From positions 1 through 64,000 of the forward strand of contig NZ_BAZK01000010.1 of the NCBI RefSeq assembly GCF_001310815.1: a stretch of 64,000 nt of DNA, read 5' to 3'. The first letter of the stretch is position 1. Each line of letters opens with the position of its first letter. The notes beneath the pieces are model-generated. The model made no database searches. It had not been told where the DNA came from and was given only the letters and a program-made list of their open reading frames with translations. Made by a program: the position numbers and the translations under genes. Origin of the DNA: Pseudovibrio denitrificans JCM 12308 (lineage in GTDB: Bacteria; Pseudomonadota; Alphaproteobacteria; Rhizobiales; Stappiaceae). This document shows positions 27,590-35,957 of the stretch, piece after piece.

Positions 27590-27720
27590 ATAAAAAAGCA
27601 CCGAGGTGGGAGGATACCTCGGTGCTTAACAAAGCAGGCATAAAAGGCCGAATGGGAGGGGGAGGTACGGCCTTAAAATCGTCGGGGCAAGACAACCTGC
27701 CTTGAGACAAGGATGGCCCA
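27590..27720 (-). ncRNA. Candidate small RNA with two anti-Shine-Dalgarno hairpin loops
   Basis: On the minus strand, AAGGCCG (27668-27674) and CGGCCTT (27644-27650) enclose a loop with CCTCCCCCTCCC. A second, twelve-base stem (27616-27627 with 27596-27607) encloses ATCCTCCC and is followed by TTTTTTATT, a strong intrinsic terminator. No gene on this strand lies upstream to be terminated. C-rich CCUCC loops are the hallmark of alphaproteobacterial sRNAs of the alpha-r14/CcsR kind, which pair with ribosome-binding sites. The 5' end is a guess. Confidence 0.6.
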
Positions 27721-28367
27721 CCAAGCAATGGAAATAGACCGCCCTTAAGTTGTCCGCATAAACATATGCAGATGATCCTGTATCAGGATTTATTGTTATT
27801 TTGATAATACTGGGTGCATAGCACTCAGTACTTAACGACGCCCTGTTAAACCAACATTCTTATTGTTATTGAAGGTAGCAGGATCTTGTTATCATCAGGT
27901 TGTCAGAGATGGTGAATAAACACTTAGCTGACTTGCCTTCGGAGAGAGGCGACCTAACGGCTAATTGAGGTGGAAACAGGGCGAAATATGGCTTTTCCAT
28001 GGCGCGTGACCGTCAGCTTGTCGCAGAGGAAGCGCGTGCAGGCTCAATGGCTTACAGCGACAGGCCGTGCCGTACAGTTTTACAGAGCCGCCTTACAAGT
28101 ATTGTCAAATATTGGTTGGCTTGCACGTTTGAGAAAATCGTTTTTCTCTCATTAAAAAATATGAGTGACTGAATTTTCTTAGTGAAACCGCTAAATACAA
28201 GTCACCGCCGAATACCTTAACAATTTGGCTCAATCTGGAATCATTGACTCCTTCCTGAATACATGCGTCAACTATCTTTACGTTGTTTAAGGTTTGGCTT
28301 CTGAAGTCTTTCGAGAGAACGACTGCATTTCAGGGAAGCTCCGGGACAGCGCGGGAGGGGTTTCATT
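27721..28367. other. Gene-free interval upstream of the Liv-type operon
   Basis: It contains several small hairpins (for example CCTGtatCAGG) and AT-rich blocks but no plausible gene. It should hold the promoter of the binding-protein operon and, on the other strand, of the candidate small RNA. A 61-codon frame at 27970 is not credible. Confidence 0.45.
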
Positions 28368-29570
28368 ATGCATAAATTACTTCGGGCCGCGGCGGTTAGC
28401 CTGGCGGCCAGCGCATTTGCACTTTCTGTTTCATCAAGCATTTCCTCTGCGGAAGAACCAATCAAGATTGCCCACATTTATGGTAAAACCGGCCCGTTTG
28501 AGGCTTATGCCAAGCAATCCCATGTGGGCCTGATGATGGGACTGGAGTACGCCACTGGCGGAACCATGGAGATTGACGGTCGTAAGATTGAGGTAATTGA
28601 GAAAGATAGCCAGCTCAAGCCGGATATCGGACGGGCCATGCTGGCCGAGGCTTATGGCGATGACGAGGTAGATCTGGCGATTGGGCCAGTCTCTTCTGGC
28701 GTAGCGCTGGCCATGCTGCCCGTTGCCGAAGAATATGAGAAGCTGCTGATCGTAGAACCTGCGGTGGCAGACAGTATCACCGGGGCCAACTTCAACCGCT
28801 ACATTTTCCGCACATCCCGTAACTCCTCTCAGGATGCGATCGCCAATGCTGTGGCGCTTGGACAGGATGGCGCCTCTATCGCCACGCTGGCACAGGATTA
28901 TGCGTTTGGCCGGGATGGTGTGGCTGCTTTCCGCAATGCCATTGCAAAAACCAATGCCAAGCTGGTGTTTGAGGAGTACGCACCGACGGACACCAAGGAC
29001 TTTACCGCGAGTGCCCAGCGCATTTTTGAAGCGCTGAAAGATGAAGAGGGCCGCAAGTTCCTGTTCGTGATCTGGGCTGGTGGCGGCAATCCGCTGGCAA
29101 AGATTAACGCCATGAACCCAGAACGCTACGGGATTGAGATCGCGACAGGTGGCAATATTCTGGCTGCGCTTAAAGCCTACAAGGCCATGCCGGGTATGGA
29201 AGGGGCGACCTACTATTACTACGAGATCCCCAAGAACCCGGTGAACGACTGGTTGGTGAAGGAGCATGTGGCTCGTTACAACTCGCCGCCGGACTTCTTT
29301 ACCGCTGGCGGCATGGCTGCGGGCATTGCGGCTGTGGAGGCAATCCGTAAAGCTGGCTCTACAGATACGGAAGAGCTGATCATCGCGATGGAAGGCATGG
29401 AGTTTGAAGGGCCGAAGGGACTGATGAAGTTCCGTGCTGAGGACCACCAGGCGCTGCAATCCATGTATCACTTCAAAATCCGTGTAGACCCTGAGGTGGA
29501 ATGGGGCATTCCTGAACTGGTGCGTGAACTCACCATTGAGGACATGGATATCCCTATTCAGAACCAATAA
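28368..29570 (+). CDS. Periplasmic substrate-binding protein of a Liv-type ABC transporter
   Basis: The 400-residue precursor has a Sec signal peptide cleaved around SSISSAEEP. The mature part is a type-I periplasmic binding protein (Peripla_BP_6): IKIAHIYGKTGPFEAYAKQ, then DLAIGPVSSGVALAML and ATLAQDYAFGRDGVAAF. It delivers a small solute to the membrane proteins encoded downstream. Aromatic and acidic residues would line the pocket, but the ligand, classically a branched-chain amino acid or amide, cannot be assigned. A GGGAGGGG ribosome site precedes the start. It is the first gene of the operon. Confidence 0.88.
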   Translation: MHKLLRAAAVSLAASAFALSVSSSISSAEEPIKIAHIYGKTGPFEAYAKQSHVGLMMGLEYATGGTMEIDGRKIEVIEKDSQLKPDIGRAMLAEAYGDDEVDLAIGPVSSGVALAMLPVAEEYEKLLIVEPAVADSITGANFNRYIFRTSRNSSQDAIANAVALGQDGASIATLAQDYAFGRDGVAAFRNAIAKTNAKLVFEEYAPTDTKDFTASAQRIFEALKDEEGRKFLFVIWAGGGNPLAKINAMNPERYGIEIATGGNILAALKAYKAMPGMEGATYYYYEIPKNPVNDWLVKEHVARYNSPPDFFTAGGMAAGIAAVEAIRKAGSTDTEELIIAMEGMEFEGPKGLMKFRAEDHQALQSMYHFKIRVDPEVEWGIPELVRELTIEDMDIPIQNQ

Positions 29571-29745
29571 GTCTGGCACCCTCACGCTTTCAGGAGGGAG
29601 CGGGCTTCTCGCTTCCTCTGCTCAATCTCAAAAACACAATGCTCTGGCCTGCGGTGCTTTTCTGCTTTGACGCTGACCTCATCCTCAGCAGCAGATAATT
29701 GGCACAGCGGGACTTGCAGAGCACCGAAGAGCGAAGTACAGGCCC

Positions 29746-30645
29746 ATGGACATTCTCTTAAAGCTGTTTTTGCCGCTTTCGCTGGCGTTTATCATGTTCT
29801 CCCTCGGGATCACGCTGACACTGCAGGACTTCAAACGCGTGGTGCAGATGCCGCGTGCGTTCAGCGTTGGCATGCTGGGGCAGTTGCTGTTGCTGCCCGC
29901 CATCGCGTTCCTCATTTTGCAGGTTGTTGAGCTGGAGCCAGCCATGGCATTTGGCGTGATGCTGCTTTCCTTTGCGCCGGGTGGTGTGACGTCCAATATG
30001 CTGACGCGTTTCAGTGGCGGGTCGGTTGCATTGGCTGTGTCGCTGACGGCTGTTACCAGTGTGCTGTGTGTGCTGACGGTTCCGATCTTTTCGGCAGCAG
30101 CTGCGGATTACTTTCTGGGTGCAGCGATGCCCAAGATTGATGTGACTGCCATCGGTATCTCCATGGCTTTGATCACTGCTGTTCCCGTTGCTTTGGGTGT
30201 GGCCGTCAATCATCTGGCGCCCTCGTTTACCTCTGCCATTTCCAAGGCGGTTTCCCTGGTGGCTTCCGTGTTGTTCGTGGTGATTGTGCTGGGTGCGATT
30301 GCCACCAACTGGTCGGTGTTGACCGCTAACATTCTGGAGCTGGGACCAGTGCTCATCTTCCTGAATGTGGTGATGCTGCTGATTGGTTATGGCGGAGCGA
30401 AGATGATGAAGCTTTCGCATCCAGATAGTGTTGCCATTGCCATGGAAGTGGGCGTTCAAAACGCCACGCTAGGGATCACCGTCGGAGCTCTGATTGCCAT
30501 GAGTGGTGAGGCCTTGCCGCCTTATAGTCTAGCCTCGGGCATTTACGGCATTACCATGTATGGCTGCGCTTTCCTCTTCATCTTATGGGCACGGCGGAAG
30601 GCGAAGGCACACCCGGAACTTCGTGCTCAAAATGAACTCTCCTAG
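29746..30645 (+). CDS. Bile acid:sodium symporter (BASS) family transporter
   Basis: The 299-residue integral membrane protein has about nine to ten hydrophobic helices. It carries the BASS-type stretch LSFAPGGVTSNMLTRFSGG, which forms part of the sodium and substrate site, and the later EVGVQNATLGITVGAL motif of the second repeat. BASS proteins import organic anions with sodium. It sits between the binding protein and the ATPase genes of the Liv-type system, 15 bases before the ATPase, so it is likely co-transcribed. That placement is unusual. Confidence 0.87.
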   Translation: MDILLKLFLPLSLAFIMFSLGITLTLQDFKRVVQMPRAFSVGMLGQLLLLPAIAFLILQVVELEPAMAFGVMLLSFAPGGVTSNMLTRFSGGSVALAVSLTAVTSVLCVLTVPIFSAAAADYFLGAAMPKIDVTAIGISMALITAVPVALGVAVNHLAPSFTSAISKAVSLVASVLFVVIVLGAIATNWSVLTANILELGPVLIFLNVVMLLIGYGGAKMMKLSHPDSVAIAMEVGVQNATLGITVGALIAMSGEALPPYSLASGIYGITMYGCAFLFILWARRKAKAHPELRAQNELS

Positions 30646-30662
30646 AAAGCAGGCCGCTGGTG

Positions 30663-31454
30663 ATGCAAGCAGATGAGAAGCCGGTTCTGAGTACGCGAGA
30701 TTTGACCATTCGCTTTGGTGGTCATGTGGCGGTTGATGCGGTGTCCTGTGATTTTCATCGTGGGACGCTGACGGCAATCGTTGGGCCGAATGGCGCGGGG
30801 AAGACAACGTACTTCAACCTGATCTCAGGTCAGCTGGCAGCCAGTTCCGGTCATGTCTGGTTTAATGGTGAGGACATCACCCGCATGTCGGTGGCGGATC
30901 GCACTTTGCGGGGGATCGGGCGGGCGTTTCAGCTGACCAATCTGTTTCCCGGCCTGAGCGTTCGTGAAAATGCACGGCTGGCCGTGCAGGCTCATCAACG
31001 CATGGGGATGGATTTGTTTTCCATGGCGGACAGTCATGTGGAGCTGATCCAGCGGGCCGAGCACATTCTGGCGGAGGTTCATCTGCTGGATAAGGCCGAA
31101 CAGATCACCTCAGAACTCTCTCATGGAGATCAACGCAAGCTGGAAGTAGCTCTAATGATTGCCATTGGTCCGCAGGTGCTGATGTTTGATGAACCAACAG
31201 CAGGCATGAGCGTTGATGAAGTGCCCATTGTGCTCGACCTGATCCGCGAACTGAAGCAGGACAAGGACCGAACCATCCTGCTGGTGGAGCACAAGATGGA
31301 TGTGATCCGCTCTCTGGCAGACCGGATTATCGTGCTGCACAACGGAGAGTTGGTGGCAGATGGAGACCCGGCGGAGGTGATCGCCTCCCCTGTCGTGCAG
31401 CAGGCCTATCTGGGTGTTGCGCCCGAAGAGAAAGAAGAGGGTGCGCATGTCTGA
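30663..31454 (+). CDS. ABC transporter ATP-binding protein, LivG-like
   Basis: The 263-residue ATPase has Walker A GPNGAGKTT, the Q-loop, the signature LSHGDQRKLEVALMI, Walker B LMFDEPTAGMS and the H-loop LLVEHKMD. LSHG in place of LSGG is characteristic of the LivG subfamily. It energises import with the LivF-like partner and the two permeases. The start is the ATG at 30663; a GTG directly before it is an alternative. Its last eight bases overlap the next gene. Confidence 0.9.
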   Translation: MQADEKPVLSTRDLTIRFGGHVAVDAVSCDFHRGTLTAIVGPNGAGKTTYFNLISGQLAASSGHVWFNGEDITRMSVADRTLRGIGRAFQLTNLFPGLSVRENARLAVQAHQRMGMDLFSMADSHVELIQRAEHILAEVHLLDKAEQITSELSHGDQRKLEVALMIAIGPQVLMFDEPTAGMSVDEVPIVLDLIRELKQDKDRTILLVEHKMDVIRSLADRIIVLHNGELVADGDPAEVIASPVVQQAYLGVAPEEKEEGAHV

Positions 31455-32172
31455 TGCTCTTCTCACGCTGAAAGGCGTTCACACCCATATCGGGCCTTAC
31501 CACATCTTGCAGGGCGTTGATCTGGTGGTTCCACGCGGCGGCGTGGCGGTTCTGCTGGGGCGTAATGGCGCTGGCAAGACGACCACGCTGCGCACCATCA
31601 TGGGGCTGTGGCAGGCTTCGCAAGGGGCTATCCTGTTCGACAATGCAGAGATCCAGAAGGAGACCACACCTGCCATTGCCCAGCGAGAGATTGCCTTTGT
31701 GCCGGAGGATATGGGCATCTTCACCGACCTTACGGTTCATGAAAACATGCTTTTGGCAGCTCGCAGTGGCGCGATTGATAAGGAACGATTGAACTGGATT
31801 TTTGGTCTGTTCCCTCCCCTCAAGACCTTCTGGCAGAGTGCGGCGGGCAATCTTTCTGGCGGACAAAAGCAGATGCTGGCTGTTGCGAGAGCCATCATTG
31901 AGCCACGTAAGTTGCTGCTGATTGATGAGCCCACCAAGGGGCTGGCCCCTGCGATCATCAACGCCATGATTGCCGCGTTGAGAGAGCTGAAGGAAATGCA
32001 GACGACGATCCTGCTGGTGGAGCAGAATTTTTCCATGGCGCGGGCGGTGGGAGACACCGTAGCGGTGATGGATGACGGGCAGATTGTGTACTCCGGCGAG
32101 ATGGCGGAGCTGGCCGACGATGCTGAGTTGCAGGAGAAGTTGATGGGACTTTCACTGGAGGCGCACCAATGA
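31447..32172 (+). CDS. ABC transporter ATP-binding protein, LivF-like
   Basis: The 241-residue ATPase carries Walker A GRNGAGKTT, signature NLSGGQKQMLAVARA, Walker B LLIDEPTKGLAP and H-loop LLVEQNFSMA, all typical of LivF. Its start at 31447 overlaps the preceding gene and its stop overlaps the next start (ATGA at 32169), so the operon is translationally coupled. The in-frame extension to 31414 lies inside the livG-like gene and is not used here. Confidence 0.9.
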   Translation: MSDALLTLKGVHTHIGPYHILQGVDLVVPRGGVAVLLGRNGAGKTTTLRTIMGLWQASQGAILFDNAEIQKETTPAIAQREIAFVPEDMGIFTDLTVHENMLLAARSGAIDKERLNWIFGLFPPLKTFWQSAAGNLSGGQKQMLAVARAIIEPRKLLLIDEPTKGLAPAIINAMIAALRELKEMQTTILLVEQNFSMARAVGDTVAVMDDGQIVYSGEMAELADDAELQEKLMGLSLEAHQ

Positions 32173-33197
32173 GCGACAGCCTGATTAAACCACGCATTGA
32201 ACGCCCTCCTCTTTCTGAAGTGATTGAAGCCAAAGCTCCCTTGTTTCTGGTGCCGGTTCTTATGTTGATTGGATTGCTGGCGATTGGGTCAGGTTCCACC
32301 TGGTTGACGCTGACCGCAGCCGGGCTGGCGATGGGGATGATGATCTTCATCATGGCCTCCGGCCTCACTGTGATTTTTGGCCTGATGGACGTGATCAACT
32401 TTGGGCACGGGGCATTCATCTCACTGGGTGCCTTTGCAGGTTTCACCATCTTGGGCCTGTTGGGCGGCTGGATCGAGAGCCCCAGCATTGCACTGAACCT
32501 TGGGGCTGTTTTGTTGGCGGTGGCGTTTGCCATGCTTGTGACGGGGTTGGCGGGTTATGGCTTTGAGCGGCTGATTGTGAAGGCAGTTTATGGGCAGCAC
32601 CTGAAGCAGATCCTCGTAACTATGGGCGGGCTGGTTGTCACTCAGCAGCTGATCTATGTGATCTGGGGGCCGGATGAGATCGTGCTGGCGCGGCCAACTG
32701 CGTTTCAAGGCTCCTTCGTTGTTTTAGGAGCTGCCATTGAGAAGTATCGCGTACTGGCCATTGCAATCGGGCTCGCCCTGTTTGTTGCCATGCGGTTGGT
32801 GCTGAGCCGGACGCGTATTGGGTTGCTGGTGCGGGCTGGTGTTCAAAATGGCGAGATGGTGGAGGCGCTGGGGTATCCGATCCAGAAGCTGTTCCTCGCA
32901 GTCTTCATGGTGGGCTGTGCACTGGCCGGGCTCGGCGGGGTGATGTGGGGGCTTTATCAGGAAACCATTACAGCTCACATGGGCGCTGAAGTGATGATCT
33001 CCGTGTTCATCGTGGTGATCATTGGCGGGCTTGGCTCCATAGAAGGCTGCTTTATCGGAGCCATGCTGGTGGGGTTGCTGACCAACTACACGGGTTTCCT
33101 GATCCCCAAGCTGGCGTTGGTTTCGACTATTCTGCTGATGGGGGCTGTTTTGATGTGGCGGCCTCAGGGGCTCTACCCTGTCGTCAAAGCGCATTGA
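32169..33197 (+). CDS. ABC transporter permease, LivH-like
   Basis: The 342-residue membrane protein has eight to nine hydrophobic helices. It has the LivH landmark GLMDVINFGHGAFISLGAF (formation of the first conserved loop) and the ATPase-contact region near FMVGCALAGLGGVMWGL. The first 35 residues are an extra N-terminal extension with a membrane segment. It would pair with the LivM-like protein to form the channel. The start overlaps the preceding stop. Confidence 0.88.
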   Translation: MSDSLIKPRIERPPLSEVIEAKAPLFLVPVLMLIGLLAIGSGSTWLTLTAAGLAMGMMIFIMASGLTVIFGLMDVINFGHGAFISLGAFAGFTILGLLGGWIESPSIALNLGAVLLAVAFAMLVTGLAGYGFERLIVKAVYGQHLKQILVTMGGLVVTQQLIYVIWGPDEIVLARPTAFQGSFVVLGAAIEKYRVLAIAIGLALFVAMRLVLSRTRIGLLVRAGVQNGEMVEALGYPIQKLFLAVFMVGCALAGLGGVMWGLYQETITAHMGAEVMISVFIVVIIGGLGSIEGCFIGAMLVGLLTNYTGFLIPKLALVSTILLMGAVLMWRPQGLYPVVKAH

Positions 33198-33209
33198 GGA
33201 GTTCAGGCG

Positions 33210-34265
33210 ATGATGATGAAACTCCTTTCCGGTGACAGCCCTCGCAGCAAAATGCTCAGTGCCGTGTTGCTGCTCATCCTGTTCGGGCTGATGTTTGCGC
33301 CTTTCCTGTTTCCGGGCACGCGGTCACTGGATACAGCAGCGCGGATCTGCATCTTCATTGTGCTGGTGGCCAGCTATGACTTGCTGCTGGGCTACACAGG
33401 AGTGGTATCCTTTGCGCACACCATGTTCTTTGGCATTGGCGCTTATGGCACCGCGCTAGCACTGGTGAACATGGGAGCCTCCTACAGTGCGATTGTGCTG
33501 GGTACGGTGTGCGGTGCGTTGGTCGCCGGGGCGTTTGCCTTCGTGATTGCACTGTTCTCTTTGCGTGTGAAGGCGATCTTCTTTGCGATGATGACGCTGG
33601 CGGTGGCGAGTGCGTTTCTGGTGCTGATTTCACAGCTGTCAGGCATCACCGGCGGTGAAGACGGGTTGAGCTACCGCATCCCCCGGGAGATGACGCCCGC
33701 GTTCAAGCTGATAAAAGAGAAGGTTCTGGGTGTTCGGCTTAATGGCAAGCTGATCACTTACTATGTGGTCTTCTTCAGCAGCCTGTGCCTGTTCCTTGTT
33801 TTACTGCGCATGGTGAACTCGCCGTTTGGCCGGGTGCTGCAGGCAATCCGCGAGAATGCGTTCCGGGCAGAGGCGATCGGGTACAAAGTGGTGCGATATC
33901 GCAGCGTGGCAACGATCCTGTCTGCGGTGATGGCAGCGCTTGCGGGCTCCCTGATGGCCATCTGGTTGCGCTATACAGGGCCGGCAACCACCCTCTCTAT
34001 GGATATAATGGTGGACATTCTGTTGATGGTTGTGATTGGCGGAATGGGCAGCATGTATGGCGCCGTGATCGGGGCTGTTCTGTTCCTGCTCACACAGTCA
34101 TATTTGCAGGATCTCCTTGGTATCCTTCAGGAATCATTGGGTAGTTTGCCCGTTGTCTCCGATGTGGTCTCGCCAGAACGGTGGCTGCTGTGGCTGGGAA
34201 TCTTGTTCATCTGCAGCATCTATTGGTTCCCCAAGGGCGTGGTGGGGCGGTTGCGAGGTACATAA
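33210..34265 (+). CDS. ABC transporter permease, LivM-like
   Basis: The 351-residue permease has about nine hydrophobic segments. The LivM signature region is visible as LLLGYTGVVSFAHTMFFGIG, as is the coupling region FGRVLQAIRENAFRAEAIGY that contacts the ATPases. The C-terminus (LFICSIYWFPKGVVGRLRG) is also family-like. It is the last gene of the six-gene unit with the binding protein, BASS transporter, two ATPases and LivH-like permease. Confidence 0.88.
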   Translation: MMMKLLSGDSPRSKMLSAVLLLILFGLMFAPFLFPGTRSLDTAARICIFIVLVASYDLLLGYTGVVSFAHTMFFGIGAYGTALALVNMGASYSAIVLGTVCGALVAGAFAFVIALFSLRVKAIFFAMMTLAVASAFLVLISQLSGITGGEDGLSYRIPREMTPAFKLIKEKVLGVRLNGKLITYYVVFFSSLCLFLVLLRMVNSPFGRVLQAIRENAFRAEAIGYKVVRYRSVATILSAVMAALAGSLMAIWLRYTGPATTLSMDIMVDILLMVVIGGMGSMYGAVIGAVLFLLTQSYLQDLLGILQESLGSLPVVSDVVSPERWLLWLGILFICSIYWFPKGVVGRLRGT

Positions 34266-34550
34266 TTCTCCGAGATTTCGCTTTTTTGGCGTTTACACCT
34301 TGTGGATTTCATCGGGAGTACCTAGGTTGGCATGGACGAGCGAGCTAAGAGATTTGCTTATCCCGTAGTATTAGAGGGGCGACATATGACCCGTCCCCCT
34401 ATATGAGAATTAAGACTGGCTTTTTTGAACGAGAACAGAGCTCAGGCTTGGTTACTACGGGCTGTTTTTGGAGACACACTTGGCAGTGTTACGATTGACC
34501 GATCGCGACAATGTCCTTTTCTGCCTTTGAATACATTGCTCGTCACAAAT
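34266..34550. other. Gap between the Liv-type operon and the cold-shock gene
   Basis: No gene was recognised. The promoter and part of the long untranslated leader of the cold-shock gene should lie here. Confidence 0.4.
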
Positions 34551-34582
34551 AACTCGCCCTCATCAGGTGAGTTGGATTTTTT
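34551..34582 (+). promoter_or_regulatory. Hairpin plus T-run in the cold-shock gene leader
   Basis: AACTCGCC (34551-34558) pairs with GGTGAGTT (34566-34573), with one G-T pair, and is followed by six T. It lies about 20 bases before the csp start codon and just upstream of the AAGGA ribosome site. It could be an upstream terminator or a conditional attenuator of the csp mRNA. Confidence 0.5.
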
Positions 34583-34600
34583 GGCTTAAAGGACGTTTCG

Positions 34601-34813
34601 ATGAGACAAGACGGTACCCTCAAATTCTTCAACCACGACAAAGGCTACGGCTTCATCACCCCAGGTGACGGATCCAAGGACATCTTTGTTCACATCACAG
34701 CTTTCGAACGCTCCGGCATCGCAGTTCCAGCTGAAGGTGCAGCGATCACTTTCGTTGCTGAAGAAGATCGTCGTGGCCGCGGTTTGCAGGCTTCCCAGAT
34801 TGAGCTTGCTTAA
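34601..34813 (+). CDS. Cold-shock domain protein, CspA family
   Basis: The 70-residue protein is a single cold-shock domain. It has the RNA-binding motifs RNP1 (KGYGFITP) and RNP2 (DIFVHI) and the final aromatic and basic pattern of CspA-like RNA chaperones. It should melt mRNA secondary structure at low temperature or in stationary phase. A good AAGGA site precedes the start. A hairpin with T-run sits just upstream and a strong terminator downstream, so it is monocistronic. Confidence 0.93.
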   Translation: MRQDGTLKFFNHDKGYGFITPGDGSKDIFVHITAFERSGIAVPAEGAAITFVAEEDRRGRGLQASQIELA

Positions 34814-34885
34814 TCTTTACGATTTGTGGGTTTGCAGGGTTTGCTTCAGCGCAAGCTGAACGCACATTGTAACCACCTCAGGATT

Positions 34886-34935
34886 GGCCTGATGAGCGCG
34901 GCTTGTGCCGGACGCCGTCAGGCCTTTTCTTTTTT
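34886..34935 (+). terminator. Intrinsic terminator after the cold-shock gene
   Basis: GGCCTGA and TCAGGCC close a branched hairpin (34886-34924), followed by TTTTCTTTTTT. Confidence 0.8.
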
Positions 34936-35214
34936 ACGCGCAGATTTCAGCGATTTTTCCACGCAGGCACTTGCCTAAAGCTCCTGTCTTCCTATTTACG
35001 GAAACAGGCTGCAGCACACTGCCTTCGATAGTGGGTATTTTGTGCAAAGCCGCTCACATCTTTGTTTTCACACCCTAAATTTCATGGTTGTCTGGGTGAC
35101 TTGGCCTCGCAAAGTTGCTGCTGATGGCCTATACTGACAAAAGTCGCAGATCTGCGATGACATACAAAACATTATTCTCTGCGATTTCTCGCAGAATTGG
35201 GCAAGGGACTCATT

Positions 35215-35766
35215 GTGAAGGGCACGACGAAAGCCAGCAGAACACAAAATCGCATTCTTGATGCGGCCATCGACTATGTGCAAGCACAGGGCGGTGGGCA
35301 GTTTTCGTTGGATGCTATTGCCAAGCATGCGGGTGTTTCCAAAGGCGGTCTTCTATACAACTTCCCGAGCAAACAGGCGCTCATCCGCGCCATGGTTCAA
35401 TATCACGTAGATAGCACGCGCGAAACGATCGCCTCTGAAGAGCATAAGCTGGCTGAGGACCCGTATCGCCACAAGCTGATGCGTGCTTTCCTCAAAGGGC
35501 TTTGCAGCAAGTTCAAGGAAGACAACAAGGCCGCCTCCGGCATGCTGGCTGCAATTGCAGATGACCCAAGCCTGCTCGATCCTGTCCGCGTGTTTCATAA
35601 AGAGATGTATGCTCGTATTCAGGATGAGTCAGAAGACCCAGAGCTGGCGACACTCGTCTATCTGGCCGTTGAAGGCGTTCACAGCAATGGCATCTTTCAG
35701 GTTCTGGATGAGACCCAGCTGAATGTTGAAGAGCAGCTTGAACGGATGTTTGAGATACTCAAGTAA
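35215..35766 (+). CDS. TetR family transcriptional regulator
   Basis: The protein has about 183 residues. The N-terminal DNA-binding domain is clear: NRILDAAIDYVQAQGGGQFS, then DAIAKHAGVSKGGLLYNFPS with the usual Y-N-F helix end. The helical ligand domain follows. KGGLLYNFPSK is frequent in regulators of the TetR_C-33/BetI-like kind. I chose the GTG start at 35215 because AGGG lies seven bases upstream; a TTG at 35197 is the alternative. The effector is unknown. It precedes the TRAP binding-protein gene and could control it, but there is no direct evidence. Confidence 0.85.
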   Translation: MKGTTKASRTQNRILDAAIDYVQAQGGGQFSLDAIAKHAGVSKGGLLYNFPSKQALIRAMVQYHVDSTRETIASEEHKLAEDPYRHKLMRAFLKGLCSKFKEDNKAASGMLAAIADDPSLLDPVRVFHKEMYARIQDESEDPELATLVYLAVEGVHSNGIFQVLDETQLNVEEQLERMFEILK

Positions 35767-35898
35767 AGCTCTGCCAGACTTGAACTCTTCTCAGCCCTGA
35801 AAACCCAAATATATCGCCAGATCCCCCTCCCCTCTGCTAGCATTGATACTTAAGTATTTTGTACGGAGAACCGGTTGCGTTCTTCGTGGTTGCTCAAG

Positions 35899-35940
35899 GC
35901 GTATCCTGATCCGAAACCGCTGTCATTTTCGGGGATACGC
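35899..35940. repeat. RIME-like intergenic hairpin, copy B
   Basis: The outer arms GCGTATCC (35899-35906) and GGATACGC (35933-35940) pair perfectly. A four-base left bulge is followed by the inner arms CCGAAA (35911-35916) and TTTCGG (35927-35932). Layout and inner stem match copy A at 12114; the outer stems differ in sequence but both pair. Confidence 0.65.
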
Positions 35941-35957
35941 TCAACGGAGGGGTACAG

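Noticed and set aside
27970..28155. A 61-codon open frame in the gap before the binding-protein gene
   Set aside because: No ribosome-binding site, unusual composition, and no resemblance to any protein family.
28368..34265. Naming the ABC system as a leucine/branched-chain amino acid importer
   Set aside because: The family is clear but the ligand is not; the embedded BASS gene argues for caution.
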